From assembly GCA_002347265.1 (NCBI GenBank), contig DDYB01000025.1:1-64000 (forward strand): a stretch of DNA of 64,000 nucleotides, written 5' to 3'. The DNA is from Desulfobacteraceae bacterium UBA2245 (GTDB taxonomy: Bacteria > Desulfobacterota > Desulfobacteria > Desulfobacterales > UBA2245). Shown piece by piece: positions 25,706 through 33,949 of this stretch (position 1 is its first letter; each line of letters starts with the position of its first letter). The position numbers and the translations under genes were made by a program. The notes beneath the pieces are model-generated. The model was not told the DNA's origin, did not search any database, and saw only the letters and a program-made list of their open reading frames with translations.

Positions 25706-26713
25706 ATGCACCCATTGGATTTAAAACCATCCAGAGCCGTAAACTCGTCGATAATCGCCGGTATTGCCGTTTTGACGGCTCTTGCCTTTTTGGGCGTATG
25801 GATCGGCTATCGTCAGCTTCATTTTAATCCTGCCGTTTTGGCCATGCGGACCGAGTTGCCGGGAACGGTTCCTGCTCTGCAAGCAGATTCCCTGATTTTT
25901 CGGATCCCGGAAACGCTTGTGGCCGCAGCGCCGGAACGCTATGACGCCGCCAGCCTTTCGGACAAGATCAACGGAAAGGCGGAACTTTACCTTGCCGCGG
26001 GTTTCAGGTCGTTGACGGCCCGGAGGTTCAGTCCGATAAAGCTTCCGGACCAATGGGTGGAAGCGTTTTTTTACGAGATGCGGGATGCATCCGCTGCCTT
26101 TTCCGTTTACAGCATGCAGCGCCGCGAGGGTGCTGCGCCCTCGGATGTGGCCGGTTTTTCCCGTGAGACATCGAACGCGCTTTTTCTGGCCCACGGCGCC
26201 TATTACGTCGAATTGATTGCATCGGATGTTCAGCCGCCGCTTCAGGAAGCTGCGAGAAACCTTGCCCGGGCCTTTGTGGCTTCATATCGCGTTTCAGAAA
26301 AACAAATTACGGAAACTGAAATCTTCCCCGATGCTTACCGGACTTCCGACGAGATCAAACTACTCAGCGCGCCGGTATTCGGATGCGAATGCCTGGACCG
26401 GATTTATACGGCCTTCTACGAGATTCAGGGCGAACGCATGACGGCTTTTCTGGCCCGGCAGGACTCGGCGAAAAGCGCCCGGAATCTGGCTTTGCAATAC
26501 CGGGAATTTCTGTTGCGCTACGGGGCCCGTGAACTGGAATTGAATCTCGATGTTCCCGGAGTCCACGTTCTGAAAATATTCGATGTTCTGGAGGCGGTTT
26601 TCACCCGGGGTCCTTATCTTGCCGGCGTACATGAGGCTTCAAATGAGGATCGCTTGAAAATACTGGTTCGAACCCTTTATCAGGGAATTCCGGAGACCGG
26701 AAATGGGGCCTGA
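25706..26713 (+). CDS. DUF6599-like membrane-anchored protein
   Basis: 335 aa from the ATG at 25706, where GGAGA lies 6 nt upstream. Upstream in-frame ATGs lack such a site. One N-terminal membrane anchor (SSIIAGIAVLTALAFLGVWIGY) precedes an extracytoplasmic region. That region seems to hold two related halves, each with a conserved surface (VEAFFYEMRDASAAFSVYS, FGCECLDRIYTAFYEIQGE). The name is from resemblance to proteins that accompany DUF362 and ferredoxin genes. No catalytic motif is known. It overlaps the DUF362 gene by 11 nt. Confidence 0.65.
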   Translation: MHPLDLKPSRAVNSSIIAGIAVLTALAFLGVWIGYRQLHFNPAVLAMRTELPGTVPALQADSLIFRIPETLVAAAPERYDAASLSDKINGKAELYLAAGFRSLTARRFSPIKLPDQWVEAFFYEMRDASAAFSVYSMQRREGAAPSDVAGFSRETSNALFLAHGAYYVELIASDVQPPLQEAARNLARAFVASYRVSEKQITETEIFPDAYRTSDEIKLLSAPVFGCECLDRIYTAFYEIQGERMTAFLARQDSAKSARNLALQYREFLLRYGARELELNLDVPGVHVLKIFDVLEAVFTRGPYLAGVHEASNEDRLKILVRTLYQGIPETGNGA

Positions 26714-27683
26714 AGATTTGATTTCCCGGCGCAATTTCCTGGCCAGGGCGCTTCAGGCCGGCCTGACGGGCACGCTGGTTGCCGGAGGCGGAATCCTGTT
26801 TTACGATCCGGACGGGCCGATGCCCCCGGTTGTTCAAGCGGTCAGCCTTCCGGATTTTTCGATTTCCGGAATTAAAAAACAGCTGTGCATCGTTCATGGG
26901 CCGGACCGGAAAAAGAGCCTTCGATCGGCGTTTCAGGCCCTGGGAGGCATGGAGTCCTTCATTCGCCCCAAGGACCGGGTTTTGATCAAGGTCAACGCCG
27001 CGTTTGCCACGCCGCCGCAGCTGGGGGCCACCACGCATCCCGAACTGGTGAGCGAAACGGTCCGCATGTGCATTGAGTCCGGTGCCGCTTATGTGGCGGT
27101 GACCGACAATCCGATCAATGATCCGCAGAGCTGCTTTGAACTGACCGGTATCGGACCGGCCGCACGTCAGGCGGGAGCGCGTGTGATTCTGCCCGATCCC
27201 GGCGCCTTTGCGCCGCTGACCGTACCCAATGCCCGGTTGATTCGAAACTGGCCCGTCATGGTGGGCCCGTTTGAGGGGATCACCCGGGTCATTGGAATGG
27301 CGCCGGTCAAAGATCATCACCGCAGCGGCGCCTCCATGACGCTGAAAAACTGGTACGGCCTGCTCGGAGGCAGGCGAAACATCTTTCATCAGGACATTCA
27401 TACCATCATTCAGGAGCTTTCCATCATGATCCGTCCGAGCCTGGTGATTCTGGACGGCGTTGCGGCCATGGTCCGGAACGGGCCTACCGGCGGGTCTTTT
27501 TCGGACCTGAGGCGGACCGACACCCTGATCGTCGGCACGGATCCGGTAGCCGTGGATGCCGTCGGCGCAAGCCTGTTGCAAAGATCTTTAGACCAGTTGC
27601 CTTTTCTTGAAAAGGCCGAGGCGGCCGGGGCCGGCACCGTGAACTATGAATCCTTAAACCCGATCAGAATCACCGCCGGATAG
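26703..27683 (+). CDS. Tat-exported DUF362 protein
   Basis: 326 aa. The N-terminus has a twin-arginine signal (SRRNFLARALQAGLTGTLVAG), so export in a folded state is expected. The body carries DUF362 features: RVLIKVNAAFATPP, SGAAYVAVTDNPIND, MTLKNWYGLLGGRR and VVGTDPVAVDAVGA-type text (VGTDPVAVDAVGASLL). It has no ferredoxin cysteines of its own. DUF362 proteins often partner iron-sulfur proteins. Here the next gene encodes a membrane polyferredoxin. Function unknown, probably periplasmic redox or cofactor handling. Confidence 0.85.
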   Translation: MGPEDLISRRNFLARALQAGLTGTLVAGGGILFYDPDGPMPPVVQAVSLPDFSISGIKKQLCIVHGPDRKKSLRSAFQALGGMESFIRPKDRVLIKVNAAFATPPQLGATTHPELVSETVRMCIESGAAYVAVTDNPINDPQSCFELTGIGPAARQAGARVILPDPGAFAPLTVPNARLIRNWPVMVGPFEGITRVIGMAPVKDHHRSGASMTLKNWYGLLGGRRNIFHQDIHTIIQELSIMIRPSLVILDGVAAMVRNGPTGGSFSDLRRTDTLIVGTDPVAVDAVGASLLQRSLDQLPFLEKAEAAGAGTVNYESLNPIRITAG

Positions 27684-27692
27684 GATGCAGCC

Positions 27693-29558
27693 ATGGATAT
27701 GCGGGTTGTGCGACGGATCTGCCAGATATTTTTCCTGGCGCTTTTTTTGTGGCTGTGCGCGGTCATGACCCTTGGAACAGGCTGGCGGCAGCTTCGAGGC
27801 TGGCCGGTCAACTGGTTTCTTCAGATCGATCCTCTGGTCGGTCTGGGAACGCTTTTGAGCACCGGCCGTCTTTACGCGGGCATGATCTGGTCCCTGGCGG
27901 TGGTGTGCATGACCCTGGCTTTTGGAAGATTTTTCTGCGGATGGGTGTGTCCTCTGGGAACCTGTCAGCAGGCGGCCGGATACGCAGGGCGGCGGACCCG
28001 GTCCCTGGCCGGGAAAGTGGCGGTGAACCAATATCACGGGGCCCAGAATCTGAAATACTGGATTCTGGCTGCACTGGCAGCGGCTGCGGCTGGGTCCGGC
28101 ATGTTTCAGGGCATGATGCATGTTCCCTGGCTTGTTGCGGTGATCGTCTGCATCGCAATAGGGTATTTTCGAGGCGTCAGCGCGTTTTATCTGGGTGTCG
28201 GCTTGATGCTGTTCTGGGCACTGGTCGCCGGGTTTCAGAAAATTGCGCCCGGATTTTTGCAGATCGGCCTTCTGGATCCGATCTGCCTGATGCAGCGGTT
28301 CGTCAATTTCGTGATGCTGCCGCTGGTGGACGGCGGAATCGTCGATATGTATCCCGGAAACCGCTTTTACGCGCTGGGCTGGTTTTCCGCCGCAATGGTG
28401 GGATTTGCCGTGGCCGCCTCGGTGCGCATTCCGCGGTTTTACTGCAGATATGTTTGCCCCCTGGGAGCGCTTTTCGGTCTGATCAGTCAGGCGTCGCTCT
28501 GGACCCTGTTCAGAAAGAACGTTCAATGCCGGAAATGCCGCGTCTGTGAAAAGGATTGCGAGGGGGCCTGCGAACCTTCAGATCGGTTCCGGGTATCCGA
28601 GTGCGTGCTTTGCCTCAACTGCATGGCCTCATGCCCGGATGATGAGATCCGATTCGGAATCGCTTCCGGCCGCCCGCTTCCCATCGACCTGGAACGCCGC
28701 CGTCTGCTGGGCGCCGTTGTACTGGGAGTTGCGGCAGGGCCGGTCTCAAGACTGGATCCTCTGAACGCGGCGGCCTGGAATCCGGAACTGGTCAGGCCTC
28801 CGGGCAGCCTGGACGAAGCCGAATTTCTGTCCCGGTGCGTAAAATGCGGGCAGTGCGTGCGCATCTGCCCCACCAACGTGATTCAGCCGGCCGGCATCGA
28901 ATATGGCTTCAGCCGGTGGGCCACGCCGGTGCTGAATTTCCGGGCAGGCGCCAGCGGGTGCCAGCTCAACTGCATTGCCTGCGGCCATCTTTGTCCGACG
29001 GCCGCCATCCGGCCTCTGGGACTGGATGAGAAAAAAACTTTGCGCATCGGTACGGCTTTTGTGGATTGGGGCAGGTGCCTGCCCTGGGCCATGGACCGGC
29101 CCTGCATTGTCTGCCAGGAAACCTGTCCGGTCAGCCCCAAGGCCATTTCAACCCGGATCCATTTCAGCTTTCTGGATCTGGGCCCTCTGGCGGTCGAGGC
29201 TGTCGATGCCGCCGGCATTCACCTGAAAGAAAGTGTTCTGCCGCCGGATCAGCTGGCTACCGGAGATTATTATTGCGTAACCGGTCAGGATGTTTACTTG
29301 CGGATTCTGGCCAATACCGACCGCCTTCTGGTACTGGAAGATTCGGGCGTGCAACATCCGGTTTCCGAGGACCCAATCCGGATTGCGATCCGGCTTCAAA
29401 GACCCGTGGTCGATCCGAATCGATGCATCGGCTGCGGAATCTGCCAGCACGAATGCCCGGTTCGCGGAAAACCGGCGATCTGTGTGACGGCGGAAAACGA
29501 ATCCCGTCACCGGTCGCATGCGCTGCTGATTTCTGAGCCTCAGTCCGGACAGCCCTGA
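27693..29558 (+). CDS. Membrane polyferredoxin (NapH/YccM-like 4Fe-4S protein)
   Basis: 621 aa. Five or six membrane segments fill residues about 10-260, with two NapH-like motifs CGWVCPLGTC and CRYVCPLGAL. A cysteine-rich part follows: CRKCRVCEKDC, CVLCLNCMASC, CVKCGQCVRIC, CQLNCIACGHLC, CIVCQETC and CIGCGICQHEC, enough for several 4Fe-4S clusters. It probably moves electrons between the membrane quinone pool and a periplasmic partner. The direction is unknown. It lies 10 nt after the DUF362 gene and before a Tat-exported aldo/keto reductase, so all four genes likely form one redox module. Confidence 0.88.
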   Translation: MDMRVVRRICQIFFLALFLWLCAVMTLGTGWRQLRGWPVNWFLQIDPLVGLGTLLSTGRLYAGMIWSLAVVCMTLAFGRFFCGWVCPLGTCQQAAGYAGRRTRSLAGKVAVNQYHGAQNLKYWILAALAAAAAGSGMFQGMMHVPWLVAVIVCIAIGYFRGVSAFYLGVGLMLFWALVAGFQKIAPGFLQIGLLDPICLMQRFVNFVMLPLVDGGIVDMYPGNRFYALGWFSAAMVGFAVAASVRIPRFYCRYVCPLGALFGLISQASLWTLFRKNVQCRKCRVCEKDCEGACEPSDRFRVSECVLCLNCMASCPDDEIRFGIASGRPLPIDLERRRLLGAVVLGVAAGPVSRLDPLNAAAWNPELVRPPGSLDEAEFLSRCVKCGQCVRICPTNVIQPAGIEYGFSRWATPVLNFRAGASGCQLNCIACGHLCPTAAIRPLGLDEKKTLRIGTAFVDWGRCLPWAMDRPCIVCQETCPVSPKAISTRIHFSFLDLGPLAVEAVDAAGIHLKESVLPPDQLATGDYYCVTGQDVYLRILANTDRLLVLEDSGVQHPVSEDPIRIAIRLQRPVVDPNRCIGCGICQHECPVRGKPAICVTAENESRHRSHALLISEPQSGQP

Positions 29559-29615
29559 TGCAGCGCCGGTTGAAAATTTAAATTGCGTTTTTTCAAAGAT
29601 CAGATGGAGGTTTAA

Positions 29616-30875
29616 ATGAAACCCGATAGCAGCGACCCAACCCGCAGGGAATTTTTAAAGACCACGTCGATGGCAGCCCTGGGCGCTTTGCTGGCTTCGA
29701 CGATGCCGGAGCCGGCCCAAGGCCAGACCCCGACCGCCGTGCCCACCCGCGCATTCGGCAAAACCGGTGCGACGGTTCCCATTCTCGGACTGGGCGGAAT
29801 GTTCGACATTCCCACCAACCAGCTTGTGCTCAGACAGGCTTACCAGTGGGGGGTCACCTACTGGGATACGGCCGACTGCTACGGCGGCAGCGAAACCGGA
29901 ATGGGCATGTATTTTGAAAAACACCCGGACCACCGAAAGGATATCTTTCTGGTCACCAAGTCCTGCGAACGGGATGCGCAGGGCATGACCCGATTGCTGG
30001 AGCAGTCCCTGGATCGCCTCAAGACCGATTATATTGATCTGTACCTGGTTCACGGGGCGAGGCATATCGATGAACTGTCCGATGAAATCCGGCGATGGGC
30101 GGAAAAGGAAAAATCACGGAAACGGATTCGATTCATGGGCTTCAGCACTCACGCCAACATGGAAAAGCTCATGCTGGCGGCAAGCCGTCTGGGGTGGATC
30201 GACGGCATTATGATGTCCTATAATTTCAGACTCATGCACAGGGATCAGATGCAGGCCGCCGTGGAAGCCTGTACAAAGGCCGGCATCGGCCTGACCGCCA
30301 TGAAGACGCAGGGGGGCGGTTCGGTTCGAGCCGACAGCGAGGCTGAGATCGCACTGGTCGGCCGGTTTCTCAAGAAGGGTTTTACCGACAAGCAGGCCCG
30401 CCTGAAGGCGGTCTGGGAGAATCCGCATATCGCCTGCATCTGCTCCCAGATGCCGGGCATGACCGTGCTGATGTCCAATGTGACGGCCGCCCTGGATCAG
30501 ACCCGGCTGTCGAAAGAAGAGGTGGATCTTTTCAGGCAGCTTGCCCTGCAAACGGCGCCGTCCTATTGCACCGGATGCGCCGAAATCTGCGAAAAGGCGC
30601 TGGACATTCCGGCGCCGGTCAGCGATGTGATGCGCTGCCTGATGTACTGTCACAGCTATGGGGAGCCGGAGAGGGCCGAAGCAATTTTCAACCGGATTCC
30701 GAAGGACCTTCGGGACGCCATGCGTCTGGCGGATTATTCAAAAATCCAGCGTCTCTGTCCGCAGAAGATGCCCGTGGCCCGGTTGATGCGAGAGGGCTGC
30801 CGTACGCTGGACCGGCGATTCCGGTACGCTCTGCGGAAAGACGATGCGGCCATTCAGCCGGTATCTTCGGGATAG
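29616..30875 (+). CDS. Tat-exported aldo/keto reductase with iron-sulfur-like tail
   Basis: 419 aa with a twin-arginine signal (TRREFLKTTSMAALGALLA), a TIM-barrel aldo/keto reductase core and a cysteine-rich tail. Catalytic residues are visible in DTADCYGG (Asp, Tyr), LVTKSC (Lys) and YLVHGA (His). The C-terminal YCTGCAEICEKA plus RCLMYC resembles the ferredoxin-like tail of one AKR subgroup. A clear GGAGG precedes the ATG. Export to the periplasm with possible cluster binding suggests electrons come from the polyferredoxin rather than NADPH (inference). Confidence 0.85.
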   Translation: MKPDSSDPTRREFLKTTSMAALGALLASTMPEPAQGQTPTAVPTRAFGKTGATVPILGLGGMFDIPTNQLVLRQAYQWGVTYWDTADCYGGSETGMGMYFEKHPDHRKDIFLVTKSCERDAQGMTRLLEQSLDRLKTDYIDLYLVHGARHIDELSDEIRRWAEKEKSRKRIRFMGFSTHANMEKLMLAASRLGWIDGIMMSYNFRLMHRDQMQAAVEACTKAGIGLTAMKTQGGGSVRADSEAEIALVGRFLKKGFTDKQARLKAVWENPHIACICSQMPGMTVLMSNVTAALDQTRLSKEEVDLFRQLALQTAPSYCTGCAEICEKALDIPAPVSDVMRCLMYCHSYGEPERAEAIFNRIPKDLRDAMRLADYSKIQRLCPQKMPVARLMREGCRTLDRRFRYALRKDDAAIQPVSSG

Positions 30876-30946
30876 GTTGCGTGATGCCGGAAGCAGGATC
30901 GGTGGAAGCGATCATTCGATTCAGCAGTATTTACGGGGCCATCGGC

Positions 30947-31882
30947 TTAAAAAAAATATTCGAACAGGGTCAAGATGGCCGGAAGGGTTACAATCGAAAC
31001 CAGAAAACTGCTGAAAAAAAATTGATTCACCAGAGCGCGATTGCCGCCGGCGCGTTCGGTCACCAGAGGAACGGCCGTTAAGGGGGGCACCGCGCTTTCC
31101 AGAATAATGATCAGGGCGATCTCGTAAGAAGGTCGGATGATCAGCAGAATGCCGAGCGCAACCAGCGGAAAAACGATGTTTTTGGCAATGATGAATTTGA
31201 CGATCTCCTTTACGTAAAGCCGGCCCTTGCCTTTAAAATCCAGATAGATATTGCCGCCGATGATGATCATCACAATCGGCAGGGTCATGTGGCCGATCAT
31301 TTTGAGGCCTTCCAGAACAAACCCCGGCACCAGAACATGCAGATTCGCCAATCGAATGGCGACTGCCGCCAGTACGGAGATTATGACGGGGTTCAAAATC
31401 TTCTTCATATCGATGGATTTTTCGGCGTTTTTGAAGAACAGATGATAGGTTCCGAAAAACAGAGACGGGAAAAACAGGGTGAAGAGAAACAGTTGCGTGA
31501 TGATCGTTGCGTCCGGCCCCATCATTCCGGTCAGAACGGCCAGAGGTAAAAACAGGACATTGTGATAAAAAAGGCTCAGGGCGAATTCGCTTCGAAAACG
31601 TTTTTCCGAAAACGGGATTAATAAAAGTGTCATAAGGCCGGCAATAAGGGTGAAGCCTGCCCACCACAGGGGAAGGACCCACCAGGAAGGAAAAGCGACA
31701 GGGTCGAAGTTTGAAATGATGTTTGAGAAGATCAAGGCCGGAAGCGCCACATCCAGGGCCAGGGGAGACAGCAGCCCGAAAGCGTTTTCGGGAAGAACCC
31801 GCCGGCTGATGATCCAGAATCCGATCACTCCCATGCCGATCAGAACGGCAACCGCTTCGAAGATATTGATGAAAACCGACAT
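30947..31882 (-). CDS. AEC-family (auxin efflux carrier-like) permease
   Basis: 311 aa with about ten hydrophobic helices. The PF03547-type halves have LPALIFSNIIS in the first half and a corresponding LESAVPPLTAVPLVTERAGG segment near the end. Bacterial relatives move malate, malonate or other carboxylates, so a small organic anion is a fair guess. It is convergent with the aldo/keto reductase gene, and the minus-strand genes upstream (methyltransferase, thiL) do not indicate a substrate. Confidence 0.82.
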   Translation of the reverse strand: MSVFINIFEAVAVLIGMGVIGFWIISRRVLPENAFGLLSPLALDVALPALIFSNIISNFDPVAFPSWWVLPLWWAGFTLIAGLMTLLLIPFSEKRFRSEFALSLFYHNVLFLPLAVLTGMMGPDATIITQLFLFTLFFPSLFFGTYHLFFKNAEKSIDMKKILNPVIISVLAAVAIRLANLHVLVPGFVLEGLKMIGHMTLPIVMIIIGGNIYLDFKGKGRLYVKEIVKFIIAKNIVFPLVALGILLIIRPSYEIALIIILESAVPPLTAVPLVTERAGGNRALVNQFFFSSFLVSIVTLPAILTLFEYFF

Positions 31883-31971
31883 TGTCCTCCTTTCGGCATC
31901 AGCCGTGCTGCAGGGTCCGATTGGAAGAAGCGGCGGACAGACCTGCTATATGATACTTATACCGATGAGGT

Positions 31972-32604
31972 TCAATTATCAATATCCGGCGAGCGGGTCT
32001 TCAGGATGCAGACATTGCCTCCGAATATCGTTTTCCTGAGCGATACGGTCAGGTCCGCGGCCTCAATGAGTGACATAAGTCCCCGGGTGCGCGAGAAATT
32101 CAGAAAATTTCGAAAATGTTCCCGGCCGGCCATTCTTTCGACGATCAGGATGGGGACGGATAAGAGCCGGCGCAGGGGGATGCGGTAGTCGGCAAAAAGA
32201 ATGCGCCCGGCAATCCGCCGGGCCCGGAGAATCAGTTCGAGGCGCGATTCCGGCGTGATTTCATGAAGCATCATTGAAAATACGGCGTAATCCACCCGGG
32301 GCTCTTTGAGATGGTCGAGAGCCGACAGGGCGTCGTCGCAAATCAGGCGCAGATTTTTGATGCCGCGCTCTGTGCCGATTCGATGCGCCTGCCGGATCAT
32401 GAGGTGAGAGTGGTCTATGCCGATGACCTTCTCGCATTGACGGCTCAGCCGCATGGCCAGTGCTCCGGTGCCGCAGCCGATATCCACCGCAATGCTGCCG
32501 GGTTCAATCAGATCGGAGACGGCGCGCCGGATCGGTTTCAACAGCGGGTCGATCCAGCAGGCGTAGGGGCGGCCGTCATAATATCGGGCTGTTTTCAGCT
32601 CCAT
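31972..32604 (-). CDS. Class I SAM-dependent methyltransferase
   Basis: 210 aa from the ATG at 32604, just past the thiL stop, with AGGA at the expected distance. Motif I is DIGCGTGALAMRLS and post-I is VIGIDHSHLMI. The region ALDHLKEPRVDYAVFSMMLHEI fits the Rossmann core of UbiE/type 11 enzymes. The acceptor is unknown. It is tightly coupled to thiL. Confidence 0.8.
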   Translation of the reverse strand: MELKTARYYDGRPYACWIDPLLKPIRRAVSDLIEPGSIAVDIGCGTGALAMRLSRQCEKVIGIDHSHLMIRQAHRIGTERGIKNLRLICDDALSALDHLKEPRVDYAVFSMMLHEITPESRLELILRARRIAGRILFADYRIPLRRLLSVPILIVERMAGREHFRNFLNFSRTRGLMSLIEAADLTVSLRKTIFGGNVCILKTRSPDIDN

Positions 32605-32606
32605 GC

Positions 32607-33617
32607 CTATTCCTGACTGAAGTGGTCCCACCCTGTGGCGGAAAGGGGGCGGGGATCTTTGTCCGGAAACACGATAATGGCATTTTGGGTGTCGGTGATC
32701 TCTCCGATGCGTTGCAGCGGGTAGTGAAATCGGTTTTCAAAGCTCCGGGTCAACGCATCGATCTGCTCGGGAGAAACCGTGACAATCAGCGCATAGTCTT
32801 CTCCGCCGGCCAGGATCAATTCCGTGGCGTCCAATCCGAATTTCCGGCAGAAGAATTTCAGGGCAGGGGACACGGCAAACTTTTCAGCATCAATCCGCGC
32901 TCCTGCCCTGCTTTCCTTGATGATATGGCCGAGGTCCGAACTCAGGCCGTCGCTGACGTCAATGGCCGCATGCACGCCGGGGTGATGGGACAGAAACCAG
33001 CCTTCTTCCAGACAGGGGCGGGGCAGCAGGTGGGCTTCCTTCAGAATTTTCAGTTCCGGTGAGTCGGCTGGAATCCGGTTGAGTATCAGGTGAAGCCCGG
33101 CCCGGCTTTGACCGAGAAATCCCGCGCAGCAGACGATGTCTCCGGCAACGGCCGCGTCCCGATACAGGATGTTTTCTTTCCGTGCAGATCCCACGACGCA
33201 GACGTTGATCACCAGATCGGCTAAGGAGGCGGTCGTGTCGCCTCCAAGAATGTTGACCTCATGTCGTTTTGCCAGATCTTTCATGCCCTGGTAGATGTCT
33301 TCGAGAAATTCGACCGGACAGTCCCTGGGAATCGCGATGCTGACAAAGGCTTCCCGGGCCTTTCCCCCCATGGCGGCAATATCGCTCAGATTGACCGCCA
33401 TGGCTTTGTATCCCAGATTGAAGCCGGTGGTTGCATCCCTGAGAAAATGGACCCGTTCCACCATCAGATCCGTCGTGACGAGCGCCACCGCACCGTCCTC
33501 CAGGGTGAAGGCCGCTGCGTCATCTCCGATGGCTTTGAGTACATGATTCGGACGAATCAGACAGCCTTTGCTGATTTTTTCGATAAATCCGAATTCTCCG
33601 ATGTCTTTTAAAGACAT
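32607..33617 (-). CDS. thiL: Thiamine-monophosphate kinase
   Basis: 336 aa. ThiL signatures are present: IGDDAAAF near the N-terminus, TTDLMVERVHF, AVNLSDIAAMGG, GGDTTAS and AIDVSDGLSSDLGHI. It phosphorylates thiamine monophosphate to thiamine diphosphate. No TPP riboswitch or other thiamine gene is seen nearby. Confidence 0.93.
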   Translation of the reverse strand: MSLKDIGEFGFIEKISKGCLIRPNHVLKAIGDDAAAFTLEDGAVALVTTDLMVERVHFLRDATTGFNLGYKAMAVNLSDIAAMGGKAREAFVSIAIPRDCPVEFLEDIYQGMKDLAKRHEVNILGGDTTASLADLVINVCVVGSARKENILYRDAAVAGDIVCCAGFLGQSRAGLHLILNRIPADSPELKILKEAHLLPRPCLEEGWFLSHHPGVHAAIDVSDGLSSDLGHIIKESRAGARIDAEKFAVSPALKFFCRKFGLDATELILAGGEDYALIVTVSPEQIDALTRSFENRFHYPLQRIGEITDTQNAIIVFPDKDPRPLSATGWDHFSQE

Positions 33618-33949
33618 GCCGTATAAATCCTTTCATCGCCGAAAGCGTTAAATTTTCCTCCCGTGGAATTTTGTCATCCCTCTGATTCCATAAGGAAGAA
33701 CGACCGTCAAGTCAAGCCGAACGTGGTGCATCGCCGGCCCTTGAAAGGATTCCGGCCCCAGGATTTTTCACCGCCTGCGATTCGAAGAAGGGCGATCCTT
33801 ACGGCATATGCGCCGCCAAACCGCTCGATTCGATTTTGGGTCTTACGTTTTTATTGACAATCGGTGAAGGTAAAATGTAATAGCTGCATTGGAATATAAT
33901 CGCCAAATGATAAGGCTTACCCGAGGTTGTCTCACGAGGAGCTGTAGAC
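33618..33949. other. Divergent intergenic region, thiL to acyl-CoA ligase
   Basis: 332 nt. It holds a strong sigma70-like promoter for the plus-strand ligase (33854-33881). The rest has no ORF or RNA gene I can support. The minus-strand promoter of thiL was not identified. Confidence 0.5.
33854..33881 (+). promoter_or_regulatory. Candidate sigma70 promoter
   Basis: TTGACA (33854-33859), 16 nt spacer, TGTAAT (33876-33881). The -35 box is perfect and the -10 box matches 5 of 6. It lies 68 nt before the start of the acyl-CoA ligase gene. Confidence 0.6.

Noticed and set aside
27654..28526. 290-aa minus-strand ORF antisense to the polyferredoxin
   Set aside because: It overlaps a gene with many exact cysteine motifs and has low-complexity Gln/His/Lys text, typical of shadow frames in GC-rich DNA.
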